From Segatella paludivivens DSM 17968 = JCM 13650 (lineage in GTDB: Bacteria > Bacteroidota > Bacteroidia > Bacteroidales > Bacteroidaceae): 64,000 nucleotides of DNA. The stretch is taken from positions 63,430 to 127,429 of the forward strand of contig NZ_KB890685.1 of the NCBI RefSeq assembly GCF_000373185.1, in the 5' to 3' direction. The notes beneath the pieces are model-generated. The model ran no database searches. It was not told the DNA's origin and saw only the letters and a program-made list of their open reading frames with translations. A program made the position numbers and the translations under genes. Positions 7,129 to 17,913 of the stretch are shown piece by piece. Within the stretch, counting starts at the first letter, position 1; each line of letters opens with the position of its first letter.

Positions 7129-10119
7129 TTTCACTTTATTTTCCCTATATTGAGTAGGAGTTTTCCCTTTTTTCTGTTTAAATAAACGAGTGAAATAAAC
7201 AGGGTCATTGAATCCTGTGCGATATGCAACTTCGGCAATAGTGCAGGAGTCATTTTCTAAATACATGCATGCTTTTTTCAACCTGAATTCACTAACGAAC
7301 TCTTTCGGTGACATGCCCGTCAACGTCTTTAATTGAGTATAGAAAGCAGTGCGAGACATATTAGTTTTGTGTACAATATCTCCAATCTTAATGTTGGGAT
7401 CTGCATAGTGTAATTCAAGCCAGTCTTGTAGACTCTTTACAAAATTAAAGTCTTCATTATTCAAAAATGCTATTTCTTCGGGGCCAACTTTTAAAACCCT
7501 CATGTTGTTTTTTGCATTATCGTTTATGTTCTTTCTCCATAATATGGCACCTAACAAGCCTACTATGAATAAAATCGAATATACCCATAATGCTGTTGTT
7601 GACATAAAAGCATAAGGAGGAACAATAATCTTTATCTTTCGCTCGTCATATTTGTTAGGGTTTTCAAGTAGAAAAGCCTTTACTCTAAAAGTGTACTCAC
7701 CAGCCGGAATATCACTATAACTTACTGTTCTTGTGTCGTTGGCGTTTATCCATTGGTCATCATAATTCTCAAGCATATACATGTAGTGAACACGATGTTG
7801 TAACTGATAATTCAGAGATGCAAATTTTATTGCAAATACACTTGAACGTGATGGTAATTTAACTTCGGCGCTATCAGGAATATAATAATCATAAGTTTTA
7901 CTACTACGTGGTGTCATCAATTTATCATTAACGTAAAAGTCTGTTATTGCAAGTTTAAAGTCAGAACCGTTTGTTGTAGTAAGTAATCTCTTGTTGACAA
8001 TATAATATCCGTTTAAAGTACCAAACAACATCCTATTATCGGGCAACGTGTAAGCTGAGCATTCTGAACATGCTATATCTCCAAGACCATCTTGGATGGA
8101 GAATGTTGTGAACAATTGTTTTTGTGGATCGTACGAACAGATTATTTGGTCACACGAAAACCATACTTGTCCTTCCTTAGTAAAGGTTATTCCGCGTAGT
8201 TCTTCACTAGGCAAACCGTTTGAAAGTCCAAAGTTCTGAAACCGCCATCTTTTTTCTTTATCCTTACCTATAGATTTTATTAGACCTCCACCGTTTGTGG
8301 CTATCCACATGTCTCCATTTGGTGATTTTTTTATCTCAACTATATCATTGTTAGCCATTTGTTCATCTGCGTTTTTTGTTTGTTTCAACGTATAAGCTTC
8401 AAAGGCTTTTTTTGAATTATTAAATTTAATAAGTATTATTCCATCAGATGTTCCAGCCCAGACGACACCTTCATCGTCTATTTCAATAGTTCTAACTTTT
8501 AAGAATTGTTCTTTGCCATAGTCTTTAATGTTTTTGGGAGTAATAAGCGCATAATGACCATTACCATTATTCTTTAGTATATTTACGCCTCCGTTATATG
8601 TTGCAACCCAGATGTTGCCATACTTGTCTTCTTTAGTTTTGTATATATTTTGAGACGTGAAAGGGTATTTTACTTTTATAGGAGAACTTTGTCCATATTT
8701 AAGTATGTATAGTCCATTTCCCTTTGTACTTATCCAAATATTTCCAAGATGGTCCTCCATCATGCCATATATTCTGCCCTTTATCTTGAAAATAGGAGTT
8801 TTACTAGCAAGATTTAAATCTTTACCTTGTAGCTTATAAACTTCCCCTGCTTTGTTAGAAATGAGTATTCGATTAGATTTTTTGTCATAAATAATAGCTC
8901 TTATTTCATTAACTCCGTATTCGTTACTTTCTGGTAATGGGACTACAAGCTTAATCTTTTTGTTAACAATAGATAGTTTTTCTAGTCCGCGTCTTATAGT
9001 TGACATCCATACCACTCCTTCGTTCAGTGCCATATATGTAGTTACGGTATTGCTCAGATTCCAAGTGTCTTTTGGGCTGTTATAGAAATAATTCATTTGT
9101 CCAGTTACTCTATCGTATACTCCAAATCCGCCATGATTCATTCTTGCCCATAACACATCGCCAGTTTCAAAAATAGTGCAGCCATTTATGTCGTTCTCGG
9201 GTATGCTTACTTTCTGTGTAAAGGCTTTTACTTCTTTAGTTTTAGTGTTAAGCATTGATATGCCTTGCTTGTTAGTGGTGAACCATACTAATCCTTTGGA
9301 GTCAACATGCAAGGATGTAATAGAAGAGTGGTCAGTGTTTTTTATGTCAAGATATCTGCTTATACATTTTTTAGTATCACGTATTATTATTTTTCCGCTT
9401 TGAGTACCTAGATATAAATCTGAGCCAACAAATCCCATTGTGTTATAATGTTCACCCGGAACCATTAATTTACCAATTGTTCTGCCTGTTCTCTTGTCAA
9501 CCATGATAAGACCTTTTCTTGTTCCAAGCCATAAATTGCCGTCAGCATCGCATGTCATATTGTAAATGTGTCTTCTGTCATTAAAAATCTTTTTGATCGA
9601 ATGTACGTTTCTGTTGACATAAATTTGGTAAATTCCTTTCTTTGGTATTATAATGTATACATTACCATCTGGTGATATGGTTAAAGCATTGCTGATTTTA
9701 TATTTATTCTCGGTAAGTGTATCGTATATTTTCATGTTGTCGCAATCTTCAATACCCTTAAACGCATTTGTTATGCAATCTGTATGGCGATTGAGTACAA
9801 AGACTCTATTGTCATACATTATCATCCATATATTTCCCTGAAGATCTGTTTCTAAATCAAGTATTCTGTTGTGTAGATTCTTTATACCGCTGGCTTTGCC
9901 TGTAGCGTAGTTTTGAAAATTATATCCATCAAATCTGCTTAAACCATTCCAGGTAGCAATCCACATATAACCAAACTTGTCTTGTATGATATCGCTGATG
10001 GAATTACTAGGAAGGCCATCTGTTGTTGAATAATGGTCAAGGTGCGCTTGCATCTGTTGTGCATTGATATTGCAGACAAATGTTGAAATAAAGAGTATCA
10101 GTAAGAGTGCTTTTTTCAT
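7117..10119 (-). CDS. Membrane-anchored propeller/Y_Y_Y sensor fused to an AraC-type DNA-binding domain
   Basis: This 1000-residue protein opens with a signal peptide (cleavage near residue 20, INAQ). Many two-component-regulator propeller repeats follow, seen as recurring blades such as GYMWIATWNGLSRFDG, GNLWLGTRKGLI, GNIWISTKGNGLY and GDMWIATNGGGLI. A Y_Y_Y domain follows (about 775-835), then one transmembrane helix (about 840-862). The cytoplasmic end is an AraC helix-turn-helix (about 893-995) with TAFYTQLKTLTGMSPKEF and FNDPVYFTRLFKQKKGKTP. Hybrid two-component systems share this plan, but here the kinase, ATPase and receiver domains are absent, so it would be a one-component membrane-bound regulator. 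No SusC/SusD or glycosidase genes lie nearby, so its ligand and targets are unknown. Confidence 0.9.
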   Translation of the reverse strand: MKKALLLILFISTFVCNINAQQMQAHLDHYSTTDGLPSNSISDIIQDKFGYMWIATWNGLSRFDGYNFQNYATGKASGIKNLHNRILDLETDLQGNIWMIMYDNRVFVLNRHTDCITNAFKGIEDCDNMKIYDTLTENKYKISNALTISPDGNVYIIIPKKGIYQIYVNRNVHSIKKIFNDRRHIYNMTCDADGNLWLGTRKGLIMVDKRTGRTIGKLMVPGEHYNTMGFVGSDLYLGTQSGKIIIRDTKKCISRYLDIKNTDHSSITSLHVDSKGLVWFTTNKQGISMLNTKTKEVKAFTQKVSIPENDINGCTIFETGDVLWARMNHGGFGVYDRVTGQMNYFYNSPKDTWNLSNTVTTYMALNEGVVWMSTIRRGLEKLSIVNKKIKLVVPLPESNEYGVNEIRAIIYDKKSNRILISNKAGEVYKLQGKDLNLASKTPIFKIKGRIYGMMEDHLGNIWISTKGNGLYILKYGQSSPIKVKYPFTSQNIYKTKEDKYGNIWVATYNGGVNILKNNGNGHYALITPKNIKDYGKEQFLKVRTIEIDDEGVVWAGTSDGIILIKFNNSKKAFEAYTLKQTKNADEQMANNDIVEIKKSPNGDMWIATNGGGLIKSIGKDKEKRWRFQNFGLSNGLPSEELRGITFTKEGQVWFSCDQIICSYDPQKQLFTTFSIQDGLGDIACSECSAYTLPDNRMLFGTLNGYYIVNKRLLTTTNGSDFKLAITDFYVNDKLMTPRSSKTYDYYIPDSAEVKLPSRSSVFAIKFASLNYQLQHRVHYMYMLENYDDQWINANDTRTVSYSDIPAGEYTFRVKAFLLENPNKYDERKIKIIVPPYAFMSTTALWVYSILFIVGLLGAILWRKNINDNAKNNMRVLKVGPEEIAFLNNEDFNFVKSLQDWLELHYADPNIKIGDIVHKTNMSRTAFYTQLKTLTGMSPKEFVSEFRLKKACMYLENDSCTIAEVAYRTGFNDPVYFTRLFKQKKGKTPTQYRENKVKEKE

Positions 10120-10316
10120 CGTAAAATAGTTACACGTGTTAATCGTTTGCTAAATTACAAAAAAAAGTGACATTATGCAAGTCATTCTTTCATATATTGG
10201 CATGCCTGTAATATTTTATAGCTTTATTTATCTGTTATAATGTCATCATTGAACGTGTTAACATCTTTTTATAGTAAAACGATATATTAATATTATGTAA
10301 TACCATAAAAAAATTG

Positions 10317-10324
10317 TAACTTTG
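10317..10324 (+). promoter_or_regulatory. -7 box upstream of aspS
   Basis: TAACTTTG matches the Bacteroidetes TAnnTTTG box 32 bases before the aspS start. I do not see a convincing -33 element at the usual spacing. Confidence 0.5.
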
Positions 10325-10356
10325 CAAGTCAGAAAAGAATAATAAACATACATATT

Positions 10357-12114
10357 ATGTATAGAAGTAACACATGTGGAGAGCTAAGACTCTCTGACAC
10401 TGGCAAGGATGTTACTCTTGCCGGTTGGGTGCAGCGCTCAAGAAAAATGGGTGGTATGACATTTGTCGATTTGCGTGATCGATATGGTATAACTCAGTTA
10501 GTGTTTAACGAGGCAGATGATAAAACTCTTTGTGATGAGGCTAACAAATTGGGTCGTGAATTTTGCATTCAAGTCAAAGGTGTTGTCAGTGAACGTCAGA
10601 GTAAAAACTCAAAGATAGAAACTGGTGATATAGAGATTCTTGTTAAAGAATTGAATGTGCTTTCACCAAGTCTGACCCCTCCTTTTACTATCGAAGACAA
10701 TACAGATGGTGGTGATGATATTCGAATGAGATATCGTTATCTTGATCTTAGACGTGCAGTTGTACGCAAAAATTTGGAATTGCGCCATCGTATGACAATC
10801 CTGATACGTAATTTCTTGGACAGTCAGAACTTTATGGAGGTTGAAACTCCTATTCTTATTGGTAGTACTCCAGAAGGAGCTCGCGACTTTGTAGTTCCTA
10901 GTCGTATGAATCCAGGACAGTTCTATGCTCTTCCACAAAGTCCGCAGACATTGAAACAGCTTTTAATGGTAGCTGGCTTTGATCGTTATTTCCAAATTGC
11001 AAAGTGTTTCCGTGACGAGGACCTACGTGCTGATCGTCAACCAGAGTTTACGCAGATTGACTGTGAAATGAGCTTTGTTGATCAAGATGATGTTATCAAC
11101 TTGTTTGAGGAAATGGCCCGTAATTTGTTTAAAGAAATTCGTGGTGTTGAAATTCCAAAACTCGAACAGATGACTTGGCATGAAGCTATGCGTCGTTATG
11201 GTAGTGACAAGCCTGATATCAGATTTGGAATGGAATTTGTAGAACTTAAGGATGCTTTTACTGGCAAGGGTGACTTCTTTGTTTTCAATGAAGCTAAATA
11301 TATTGGTGGTATTTGTGTTCCTGGTTGTGCAGACTATAGCCGTAAGCAGTTGAACGAACTTACTGATTTCGTAAAGAAACCTCAGGTTGGTGCAAAGGGA
11401 CTCGTATTTATTAAATATAACTCTGACGGTAGCATAAAGAGTAGCATTGATAAGTTCTATTCAGTAGAGGAACTTAACGAGATTAAGACTGTAATGGGAG
11501 CCAAGGATGGTGATCTAGTTCTAATCTTGAGTGGTGACAATGCTAATAAGACACGTGTTCAGTTGTGCTCTCTTCGTTTGGAGATGGGTGATCTTCTTGG
11601 ACTTAAAGACAAGAACGTGTTTAAGTGTCTTTGGATCGTTGACTTCCCTCTATTCGAGTGGAGTGAAGAGGAACAGAGACTAATGGCAACTCATCATCCG
11701 TTTACTATGCCTAACCCTGATGATATTCCTTTGTTGGATGAACATCCAGAGCAGGTACGTGCTAAGGCTTATGACTTTGTATGTAATGGTATAGAAGTTG
11801 GTGGTGGTTCTTTAAGAATTCATGACACCAAACTACAGGAGAGAATGTTTGAGGTTCTTGGTTTTACACCAGAACGTGCTGAGGCTCAGTTTGGCTTCTT
11901 AATGAATGCATTTAAGTATGGAGCACCTCCTCATGCAGGTCTTGCTTTCGGTTTAGATAGATTCGTCAGTATCTTAGCTGGTCTTGATTCAATTCGTGAC
12001 TGTATTGCTTTCCCTAAGAACAATAGTGGTCGTGATGTAATGCTTGATGCTCCTGGTGAAATAGATGCTAAGCAACTTGATGAACTTCAGATAAAGCTCG
12101 ATTTGAAGGCATAA
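10357..12114 (+). CDS. aspS: Aspartyl-tRNA synthetase
   Basis: This 585-residue cytoplasmic class IIb synthetase charges tRNA(Asp). The N-terminal OB-fold anticodon domain (about 1-105: [26 protein letters not shown]) leads into the catalytic core with [20 protein letters not shown] and [42 protein letters not shown] (motif 2 region). The bacterial GAD insertion domain lies at about 290-430. Motif 3 is [10 protein letters not shown] near the C-terminus. Length is normal for bacterial AspRS. Whether it is discriminating or also makes Asp-tRNA(Asn) cannot be told from the sequence alone. The next gene is 154 bases on and has its own -7 box (TAATTTTG, 12202-12209). Confidence 0.97.
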   Translation: MYRSNTCGELRLSDTGKDVTLAGWVQRSRKMGGMTFVDLRDRYGITQLVFNEADDKTLCDEANKLGREFCIQVKGVVSERQSKNSKIETGDIEILVKELNVLSPSLTPPFTIEDNTDGGDDIRMRYRYLDLRRAVVRKNLELRHRMTILIRNFLDSQNFMEVETPILIGSTPEGARDFVVPSRMNPGQFYALPQSPQTLKQLLMVAGFDRYFQIAKCFRDEDLRADRQPEFTQIDCEMSFVDQDDVINLFEEMARNLFKEIRGVEIPKLEQMTWHEAMRRYGSDKPDIRFGMEFVELKDAFTGKGDFFVFNEAKYIGGICVPGCADYSRKQLNELTDFVKKPQVGAKGLVFIKYNSDGSIKSSIDKFYSVEELNEIKTVMGAKDGDLVLILSGDNANKTRVQLCSLRLEMGDLLGLKDKNVFKCLWIVDFPLFEWSEEEQRLMATHHPFTMPNPDDIPLLDEHPEQVRAKAYDFVCNGIEVGGGSLRIHDTKLQERMFEVLGFTPERAEAQFGFLMNAFKYGAPPHAGLAFGLDRFVSILAGLDSIRDCIAFPKNNSGRDVMLDAPGEIDAKQLDELQIKLDLKA

Positions 12115-12268
12115 GGTTGACTTAAGTCAAGAAAATCAAGTTGCTAAATGCTAAAATGTAAGTTTTATAGAAATAAACTATGCAAATTGAAAATTATTAA
12201 GTAATTTTGTAGCATCAAATTTAACGATATATATTTAATTTGATGTGGATTTAATTATTTATTAAATT

Positions 12269-12550
12269 ATGGCAGAAAAGAAAGCAACAACAAAAGCTGC
12301 TACAGCAAAGAAAGCGACAGCTACAAAAAAGGCAGTGGCAAAGGATGCGGTATTGTATGTTAATGCAGAGAGCGTAGGCTTTCGTGCAGGTGATGTTTAT
12401 CAGGCACTTGCCGCAGCTGATAAGGCACTAAGCATTGCTGAAATTGCGAAAGATGCAAACATTAGCGCAGAAGAAGCTTATCTCGGTATTGGCTGGCTCT
12501 TCAAAGAGGGTAAGGTTAAGGACGAGGACAACTTGATTACACTTGCATAA
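12269..12550 (+). CDS. Lys/Ala-rich tail plus DUF2582-like winged helix protein
   Basis: This 93-residue protein has two parts. Residues 1-25 are almost only K, A and T (KKATTKAATAKKATATKKA), like the basic tails of histone H1-type bacterial proteins. Residues 28-93 match the Bacteroidetes winged helix family DUF2582, seen as VGFRAGDVYQALAAADK, then LSIAEIAKDANISAEEAYLG, then IGWLFKEGKVKDEDN. A nucleic-acid-binding role, perhaps nucleoid-associated, is inferred from the composition and fold; no specific role is established. It is a single-gene unit between aspS and a strong terminator. Confidence 0.8.
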   Translation: MAEKKATTKAATAKKATATKKAVAKDAVLYVNAESVGFRAGDVYQALAAADKALSIAEIAKDANISAEEAYLGIGWLFKEGKVKDEDNLITLA

Positions 12551-12576
12551 TATTCCAAGTAGGATATTTGATAAAG

Positions 12577-12617
12577 GAAGGGGGCTGAGAATTTTATTTA
12601 TCAGCCCCCTTCTTTTT
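12577..12617 (+). terminator. Strong terminator after the winged-helix gene
   Basis: A perfect 12-base GC-rich stem (12577-12588 with 12601-12612) with a 12-base loop is followed by five T. Confidence 0.92.
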
Positions 12618-12633
12618 GTTTATTAATAACGAA

Positions 12634-12969
12634 ATGAATTACGATCAAGAGATATTGCGCTTTTTGTTGGAAGCTGGTGATGAAGGAATTGCTGTGAAGA
12701 AATTGGCACTACATGTTCAAAATGCTTGTAACAATTTGTTTAATGTTGTCAACTTTGACGATGTCTATATTTATGTTAGGCAATATCTTATGCGTAATTC
12801 AAAGAATCCGAACTCTGCTATTGAGCGTACAGATTCCCGTGGAATCTATCGTATTAATACGAATGTCAGTGAAGGACAGCAACTGATGTTACATTTCGGT
12901 AGAAAAATTGATGAAGAGTTAGAAGAAGATGAAAATGTGGATATAGATCAATCGTTGAGTTTGTTTTGA
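12634..12969 (+). CDS. Conserved hypothetical small protein
   Basis: This 111-residue protein is placed at the ATG at 12634. An in-frame TTG at 12616 falls in the T run of the preceding terminator and is rejected. The N-terminal two thirds (YDQEILRFLLEAGDEGIAVKKLALHV, then FDDVYIYVRQYLMRNSKNPNS, then DSRGIYRIN) looks like a compact helical domain closing with a wing-like strand pair, which could be a winged helix. The tail (EELEEDENVDIDQS) is acidic. I do not recognise the family. It is convergent with secA and shares the bidirectional hairpin at 13018-13056. Confidence 0.6.
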   Translation: MNYDQEILRFLLEAGDEGIAVKKLALHVQNACNNLFNVVNFDDVYIYVRQYLMRNSKNPNSAIERTDSRGIYRINTNVSEGQQLMLHFGRKIDEELEEDENVDIDQSLSLF

Positions 12970-13017
12970 TATACCATTGATTATAATCATATAGTTCTGA
13001 TAACTTGAGTAATATGA

Positions 13018-13056
13018 TAAAAAAAGGCATGAATGAAATCATTCATGCCTTTTATA
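13018..13056. terminator. Bidirectional terminator between the small gene and secA
   Basis: A long perfect inverted repeat (13022-13036 with 13039-13053) is flanked by A runs on the left and T runs on the right, so it can serve both convergent genes. Confidence 0.88.
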
Positions 13057-13071
13057 TTCGAGTATATTTTA

Positions 13072-16000
13072 TTAAATATTGCGTCCGTGGCAATTCTTGA
13101 ATTTCTTGCCTGAACCACATGGACATGGATCGTTTGGACGTGGAGTCTTGTCAGCAACATACGGAGTGTGATTTACTTCACCACCTTCGCGTGTGTCTCT
13201 ATTAGCTGCAGCATGCTGTGCTGCACGCATTTCCTCTTCAGCTGAAGCCTTCTGTTCAACAAATCTTTGTGAATGTTGTTCTGGTGCAGCCTCATGAAGT
13301 TCATTTTGTACAACTGGCAACTGGCAACGCATTAATACGCTAGAGATGCGGTTGTTCATATCGTCAATCATATTATCCCAAAGTTTTACGCTTTCGAGTT
13401 TGAAAATCAACAATGGATCTTTCTGTTCGTATGATGCATTCTGAACACTGTGGCGGAGTTCGTCAAGCTGTCTTAGATTCTCTTTCCAGTTGTCGTCGAT
13501 AATTCTAAGCATTACAGTCTTCTCGAATTCCTTTACGACACTTGCACCTTCAGTCTTATAAGCATTCTTAAGGTTACAAGGTATCTGATACATGTTTCTT
13601 CCGTCTGTAATAGGAACAAGTATGCGTTCAAACATTGTACCTTGAGTTTCCTCAACCTGCTTAATAATAGGGTAGGCGTCAGCCTGTATTCTTTCAGTAT
13701 GGCGCTTGAATGCAGCCATAGCGTATTGGAATGCACGCTCTTCAAGAGCATCTTTAGTGCTGTTCTCGTATTCATCTTGATCAAAAGGAATTTCCATAGC
13801 AAGAACCTTCATGAATTCTTCTTTGGCTTCTTCATAATCGTTTTTACCAACAATACCGACAACACGGTCCCAGATAACGTTAGTGATATCCATTCCGATA
13901 CGTTCACCCATGAGAGCATGGCGACGTTTCTCGTAGATTACAGTACGCTGTTTGTTCATAACATCATCATATTCAAGAAGATGTTTACGAATACCGAAGT
14001 TGTTTTCCTCAACCTTCTTCTGTGCACGTTCAATGCTCTTTGAAATCATTGGACTTTCAATACGTTCTCCGTCTTCAAATCCAAGTCTGTCCATAACCTT
14101 AGCGATTCTTTCTGAAGCGAAAAGACGCATAAGCTTATCTTCAAGACTTACGTAGAATACAGAAGAACCAGGATCTCCCTGACGACCGGCACGACCACGC
14201 AACTGACGGTCTACACGACGGCTTTCATGACGTTCTGTACCGATAATTGCAAGACCACCTGCAGCCTTAACTTCTTCTGTAAGTTTAATATCGGTACCAC
14301 GACCAGCCATATTAGTAGCAATGGTTACCGCACCTAGTCCGTTTTCTGAGCGACCAGCCTCAGTAATAATTTGAGCCTCCTTTTGGTGGAGTTTTGCATT
14401 AAGTACGTTGTGAGGAATCTTACGCATGTTAAGCATCTTACTCAACAATTCACTGATTTCAACAGATGTTGTACCTACAAGAACAGGACGACCTGTATTT
14501 CTCATCTCTTCAATTTCGTCAATTACGGCAGAATATTTCTCGCGTGCTGTCTTGTAAACTCTATCTTGAAGGTCATGGCGTGATATAGGACGGTTTGTTG
14601 GAATCTCAACAACATCAAGTTTGTAAATATCCCAAAGCTCACCTGCTTCAGTACTTGCAGTACCGGTCATACCTGAAAGTTTGTGGTACATACGGAAGTA
14701 GTTCTGCAATGTAATAGTTGCGAAAGTCTGTGTAGCTGCTTCAACCTTAACATGCTCCTTAGCCTCAATAGCCTGATGAAGTCCATCGCTCCAACGTCGG
14801 CCATCCATTATACGACCAGTCTGCTCATCTACAATCTTAACCTCACCGTCCATAACAACGTATTCGTCATCTTTATTGAACATTGTGTAAGCCTTAAGAA
14901 GTTGCTGAAGAGTATGAACGCGCTCACTCTGTACGCCATAGTGTGCCATGAGTTCGTCTTTCTTGTCAACACGTTCTTGATCAGATAAAGAATCTTCATT
15001 CTCAAGTGCAGAAAGCTGTGAAGTTATATCAGGTAATACGAATAGGTATTCGTTACCTGTCTGCTTTGCAAGCCATTCTGTACCCTTATCAGTAAGATCT
15101 GCGCTATTAAGCTTTTCATCAACCACGAAAAACAAAGGTGCAATAGCCTTTGGCATTTCACGGTTGTTGTTTGCCATGTATGTTTCCTCGGTTCTAAGCA
15201 TTCCTGCTTTTATACCATCTTCAGAAAGATACTTGATAAGTGGCTTGTTCTTAGGAAGAGCCTTATATGATCTGTAAAGGGCAAGGAAACCTTCTTCAAG
15301 AAGTTGCTTGTCATTTTTATTCTGTCCATCAGTAATCTTTTGCTTTGCTTCAGCAAGAAGTTCTGTTGCTTGTTTGCGCTGTACCTCATAAAGTTTCTCA
15401 ACAAGTGGCTGATACTCTTCAAACATCTGATCGTCACCCTTTGGAATAGGACCTGATATAATAAGAGGTGTACGAGCATCATCAATAAGCACAGAGTCAA
15501 CCTCATCCACGATAGCATAATTATGCTTGCGCTGTACAAGGTCGCTTGGGTTTAATGCCATGTTGTCGCGAAGGTAGTCGAAACCAAACTCGTTGTTTGT
15601 TCCGAAAGTGATGTCTGCTTGATAAGCCTTACGACGAGCTTCTGAGTTTGGCTGGTGTTTGTCAATACAGTCAACAGAAAGACCGTTGAACATGTAGAGA
15701 GGGCCCATCCATTCAGAGTCACGTTTAGCAAGATAATCATTTACTGTGACCATGTGTACACCATTACCTGTAAGTGCATTCAAGAATACTGGCAGGGTAG
15801 CAACAAGAGTCTTACCTTCACCAGTTGCCATTTCGGCAATCTTACCTTGATGAAGTGCTATACCACCAAACAACTGTACATCATAGTGTACCATGTTCCA
15901 TTTGATTTTCGTGCCACCGGCAGTCCATTCATTATGGTAAATAGCCTTGTCTCCGTTAATTGTAACGAAATCATTTGCTGGATTTGATGCAAGCTCACGG

Positions 16001-16404
16001 TCAAAGTCTGTAGCTGTAACAACAGTCTCCTCGTTTTCAGAGAAACGACGTGCTGTATCTTTAATGATGTTGAAAGCTATAGGCATAACCTCGTTTAATG
16101 CCTTCTCGTATATTTCAAGAATCTCGTTTTCCAACTTATCTATCTGATTGAAGATATCTTCACGTTGGTCAATAGGAGTCTCTTCAATCTTGTCTTTTAG
16201 TTCGGTAATTTGTTTTACCTGTTCTTCTGCAGAATTCTGTACGTAGTGCTGTAGTTCTTTTGTCTTAGCACGCAATTCGTCGTTTGTCAGTTTCTGTATT
16301 TCTGGATAACTCTCTTTCACCTTCTCAACTAGAGGTTGAATGAGCTTCATATCACGAACAGATTTATCGCCAAACAATGACTTTAAAAATTTGTTGAAAT
16401 TCAT
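13072..16404 (-). CDS. secA: Preprotein translocase motor SecA
   Basis: This 1110-residue ATPase drives secretory proteins through SecYEG. Walker A is [15 protein letters not shown] and the DEAD-type Walker B is [17 protein letters not shown]. The second nucleotide-binding fold carries [16 protein letters not shown] and [16 protein letters not shown]. The C-terminal zinc motif [14 protein letters not shown] is intact and normally binds SecB and phospholipid. It is longer than the E. coli protein because of insertions, including one between about residues 320 and 420, which is usual for Bacteroidetes SecA. A TAATTTTG -7 box lies on the minus strand at 16445-16452. The identification is secure. 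Confidence 0.98.
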   Translation of the reverse strand: MNFNKFLKSLFGDKSVRDMKLIQPLVEKVKESYPEIQKLTNDELRAKTKELQHYVQNSAEEQVKQITELKDKIEETPIDQREDIFNQIDKLENEILEIYEKALNEVMPIAFNIIKDTARRFSENEETVVTATDFDRELASNPANDFVTINGDKAIYHNEWTAGGTKIKWNMVHYDVQLFGGIALHQGKIAEMATGEGKTLVATLPVFLNALTGNGVHMVTVNDYLAKRDSEWMGPLYMFNGLSVDCIDKHQPNSEARRKAYQADITFGTNNEFGFDYLRDNMALNPSDLVQRKHNYAIVDEVDSVLIDDARTPLIISGPIPKGDDQMFEEYQPLVEKLYEVQRKQATELLAEAKQKITDGQNKNDKQLLEEGFLALYRSYKALPKNKPLIKYLSEDGIKAGMLRTEETYMANNNREMPKAIAPLFFVVDEKLNSADLTDKGTEWLAKQTGNEYLFVLPDITSQLSALENEDSLSDQERVDKKDELMAHYGVQSERVHTLQQLLKAYTMFNKDDEYVVMDGEVKIVDEQTGRIMDGRRWSDGLHQAIEAKEHVKVEAATQTFATITLQNYFRMYHKLSGMTGTASTEAGELWDIYKLDVVEIPTNRPISRHDLQDRVYKTAREKYSAVIDEIEEMRNTGRPVLVGTTSVEISELLSKMLNMRKIPHNVLNAKLHQKEAQIITEAGRSENGLGAVTIATNMAGRGTDIKLTEEVKAAGGLAIIGTERHESRRVDRQLRGRAGRQGDPGSSVFYVSLEDKLMRLFASERIAKVMDRLGFEDGERIESPMISKSIERAQKKVEENNFGIRKHLLEYDDVMNKQRTVIYEKRRHALMGERIGMDITNVIWDRVVGIVGKNDYEEAKEEFMKVLAMEIPFDQDEYENSTKDALEERAFQYAMAAFKRHTERIQADAYPIIKQVEETQGTMFERILVPITDGRNMYQIPCNLKNAYKTEGASVVKEFEKTVMLRIIDDNWKENLRQLDELRHSVQNASYEQKDPLLIFKLESVKLWDNMIDDMNNRISSVLMRCQLPVVQNELHEAAPEQHSQRFVEQKASAEEEMRAAQHAAANRDTREGGEVNHTPYVADKTPRPNDPCPCGSGKKFKNCHGRNI

Positions 16405-16510
16405 ATTCTATTTTGTTTTATTATTTTTTATGATATATTCGGTGCAAAATTACTAAAATTAATCAGTAATCTGCATATTATTTATGAAAACTTTGGATAC
16501 GATCCATTAT

Positions 16511-16539
16511 CCTTTATTCTGAAATTGTCAGAATAAAGG
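16511..16539. repeat. Perfect hairpin overlapping a stop codon
   Basis: A 12-base perfect inverted repeat (16511-16522 with 16528-16539, 5-base loop) includes the stop codon (16528-16530) and last codons of the phosphatase-fold gene. No T run follows on the minus strand, so a standard intrinsic terminator is doubtful. Confidence 0.6.
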
Positions 16540-17913
16540 TATGCTTTCACATGCGTTTGGTGCTCTGATGCGAATACTTTTTGCAATGGTAGGCGCAATT
16601 CTGTCTACCGTTACGGGTGTTGTAATGCGTTCAGCTTTTATGCCCATTCCGTATATAATGATAGGGAAGGGGATAACAGCCAGACGACTAGTATATGTCT
16701 CTTGTGTATTTTCGTTTAGAAGTTTCCAGCCTGGTGTCACATCTATGACAATGTCTCCGCTTATGTTCGGGCTGAATGCGTTGCGTGTTTTCTTTATGTC
16801 ATCATTTCCTCCGGCAAGTAGTTGCTCACTAGTGTATACATTTGAGACTCCTGCACTTTGGGAAATTATTTCTTTGCATCTATTTTCAACATCATGAAGG
16901 CTCAGGCGCTTCTGTTCTATTAGTTTATGATTAAGAAATATCTGATTGCCGAATACAGCTTCTACATAATTTCCTTGACCATAAATTGCGCTAATATAAA
17001 CATTTAGAAGATTGGCGGTTCTGTTTATATAGAATGTTCCTGTAGGAACTCTATATAAAGCATAATTGTTGTCTTCGTCAGTCTCGGCTCCAGTACTTGT
17101 AATTACAAATATAACATGTTCCTTGCCTATTGTCTTTTCTATTGATTTAACAAGGTTACCAAGTGTGTTATCCAGTTTGGTATAAACACTTTGCATCCTG
17201 TTTTGCCAATTACCTACTGCGTCATCAGATGATGTTGCTGATAAGGTTACTGAAAGCATATCTGTGATATCGTCAGTTCCCATAGAGGTCTTGTTGACAA
17301 TTTCACTAGCTTTTGTCGCAATGTCATCGTTATTTATATCGTGTGAAAATATTCCATTGTTTAGCCATCTTGGCGATGCACCGTAATATGGACTGGTCTG
17401 CCATTTTCTTCTTGTACTGTCAAACCATATTGCGTTGTCAGCTGCATGCCCTGCTGACAGTATGGCAGAACTCTTATCGGCTGCAATACTATAGACAATA
17501 CTTGAACCTGCTGATGAAATCTTCATTTCATCGCTTACTGTAGATGTCTTTAGATTTGCGGGTGAATCTCCGTATCGATTGTCATCAACACAATATATCT
17601 GTCTTAGTGTATTTCTGTCAAGCCACTGCGGTGAAACTATTCCGTGGTAATATGGAATTGATCCAGTTGCTATTGTTGCTATTGCCGCTGGCTGTGTAAC
17701 GGGCTTGAATGGATATGATGCCGTTTCGTAAACTTTGCCTTCTTGCATAAGTTTTCGAAAGCCATCTTGATTGAATAGTGGTGAGAAAGCCTCTACATAG
17801 TCAGAGCGTAGTTGGTCAATAGTAATATTGACCACAAGGCGTGGTGCAAGCTGGAAAGCCTGCATTTCTGCTGATGTGAGCGCTGCTATTAGTATGGCTA
17901 TATATCTGTTCAC
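16528..17913 (-). CDS. Alkaline phosphatase-superfamily protein with degenerate metal sites
   Basis: This 461-residue exported protein (signal peptide about 1-19, MQAF junction) aligns by eye with PafA-like phosphatases and phosphodiesterases. The first metal-binding strand survives as NITIDQLRSDYVEAF, the nucleophile region as KPVTQPAAIATIATGS, and the mid domain as LSAGHAADNAIWFD. The later ligands expected in the family are missing. STDYIGH is replaced by SATSSDDAVGN, TADHG by ITSTGAE, and the last histidine region reads TYTSRLAVIPFPIIIYG. It also lacks some of the usual 500-550 residue length. It starts at GTG, one base overlapping the stop of the upstream DUF4105 gene. I infer a non-catalytic or strongly altered protein. 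Confidence 0.75.
   Translation of the reverse strand: MNRYIAILIAALTSAEMQAFQLAPRLVVNITIDQLRSDYVEAFSPLFNQDGFRKLMQEGKVYETASYPFKPVTQPAAIATIATGSIPYYHGIVSPQWLDRNTLRQIYCVDDNRYGDSPANLKTSTVSDEMKISSAGSSIVYSIAADKSSAILSAGHAADNAIWFDSTRRKWQTSPYYGASPRWLNNGIFSHDINNDDIATKASEIVNKTSMGTDDITDMLSVTLSATSSDDAVGNWQNRMQSVYTKLDNTLGNLVKSIEKTIGKEHVIFVITSTGAETDEDNNYALYRVPTGTFYINRTANLLNVYISAIYGQGNYVEAVFGNQIFLNHKLIEQKRLSLHDVENRCKEIISQSAGVSNVYTSEQLLAGGNDDIKKTRNAFSPNISGDIVIDVTPGWKLLNENTQETYTSRLAVIPFPIIIYGMGIKAERITTPVTVDRIAPTIAKSIRIRAPNACESIPLF

Noticed and set aside
10134..10261. Nine-base direct repeat ACGTGTTAA (10134-10142 and 10253-10261) near the membrane regulator gene
   Set aside because: Two short copies 119 bases apart can occur by chance; there is not enough to call an operator.
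12616..12633. TTG-initiated longer version of the 12634 gene
   Set aside because: The TTG lies in the T run of a strong terminator; the ATG at 12634 is in better context.
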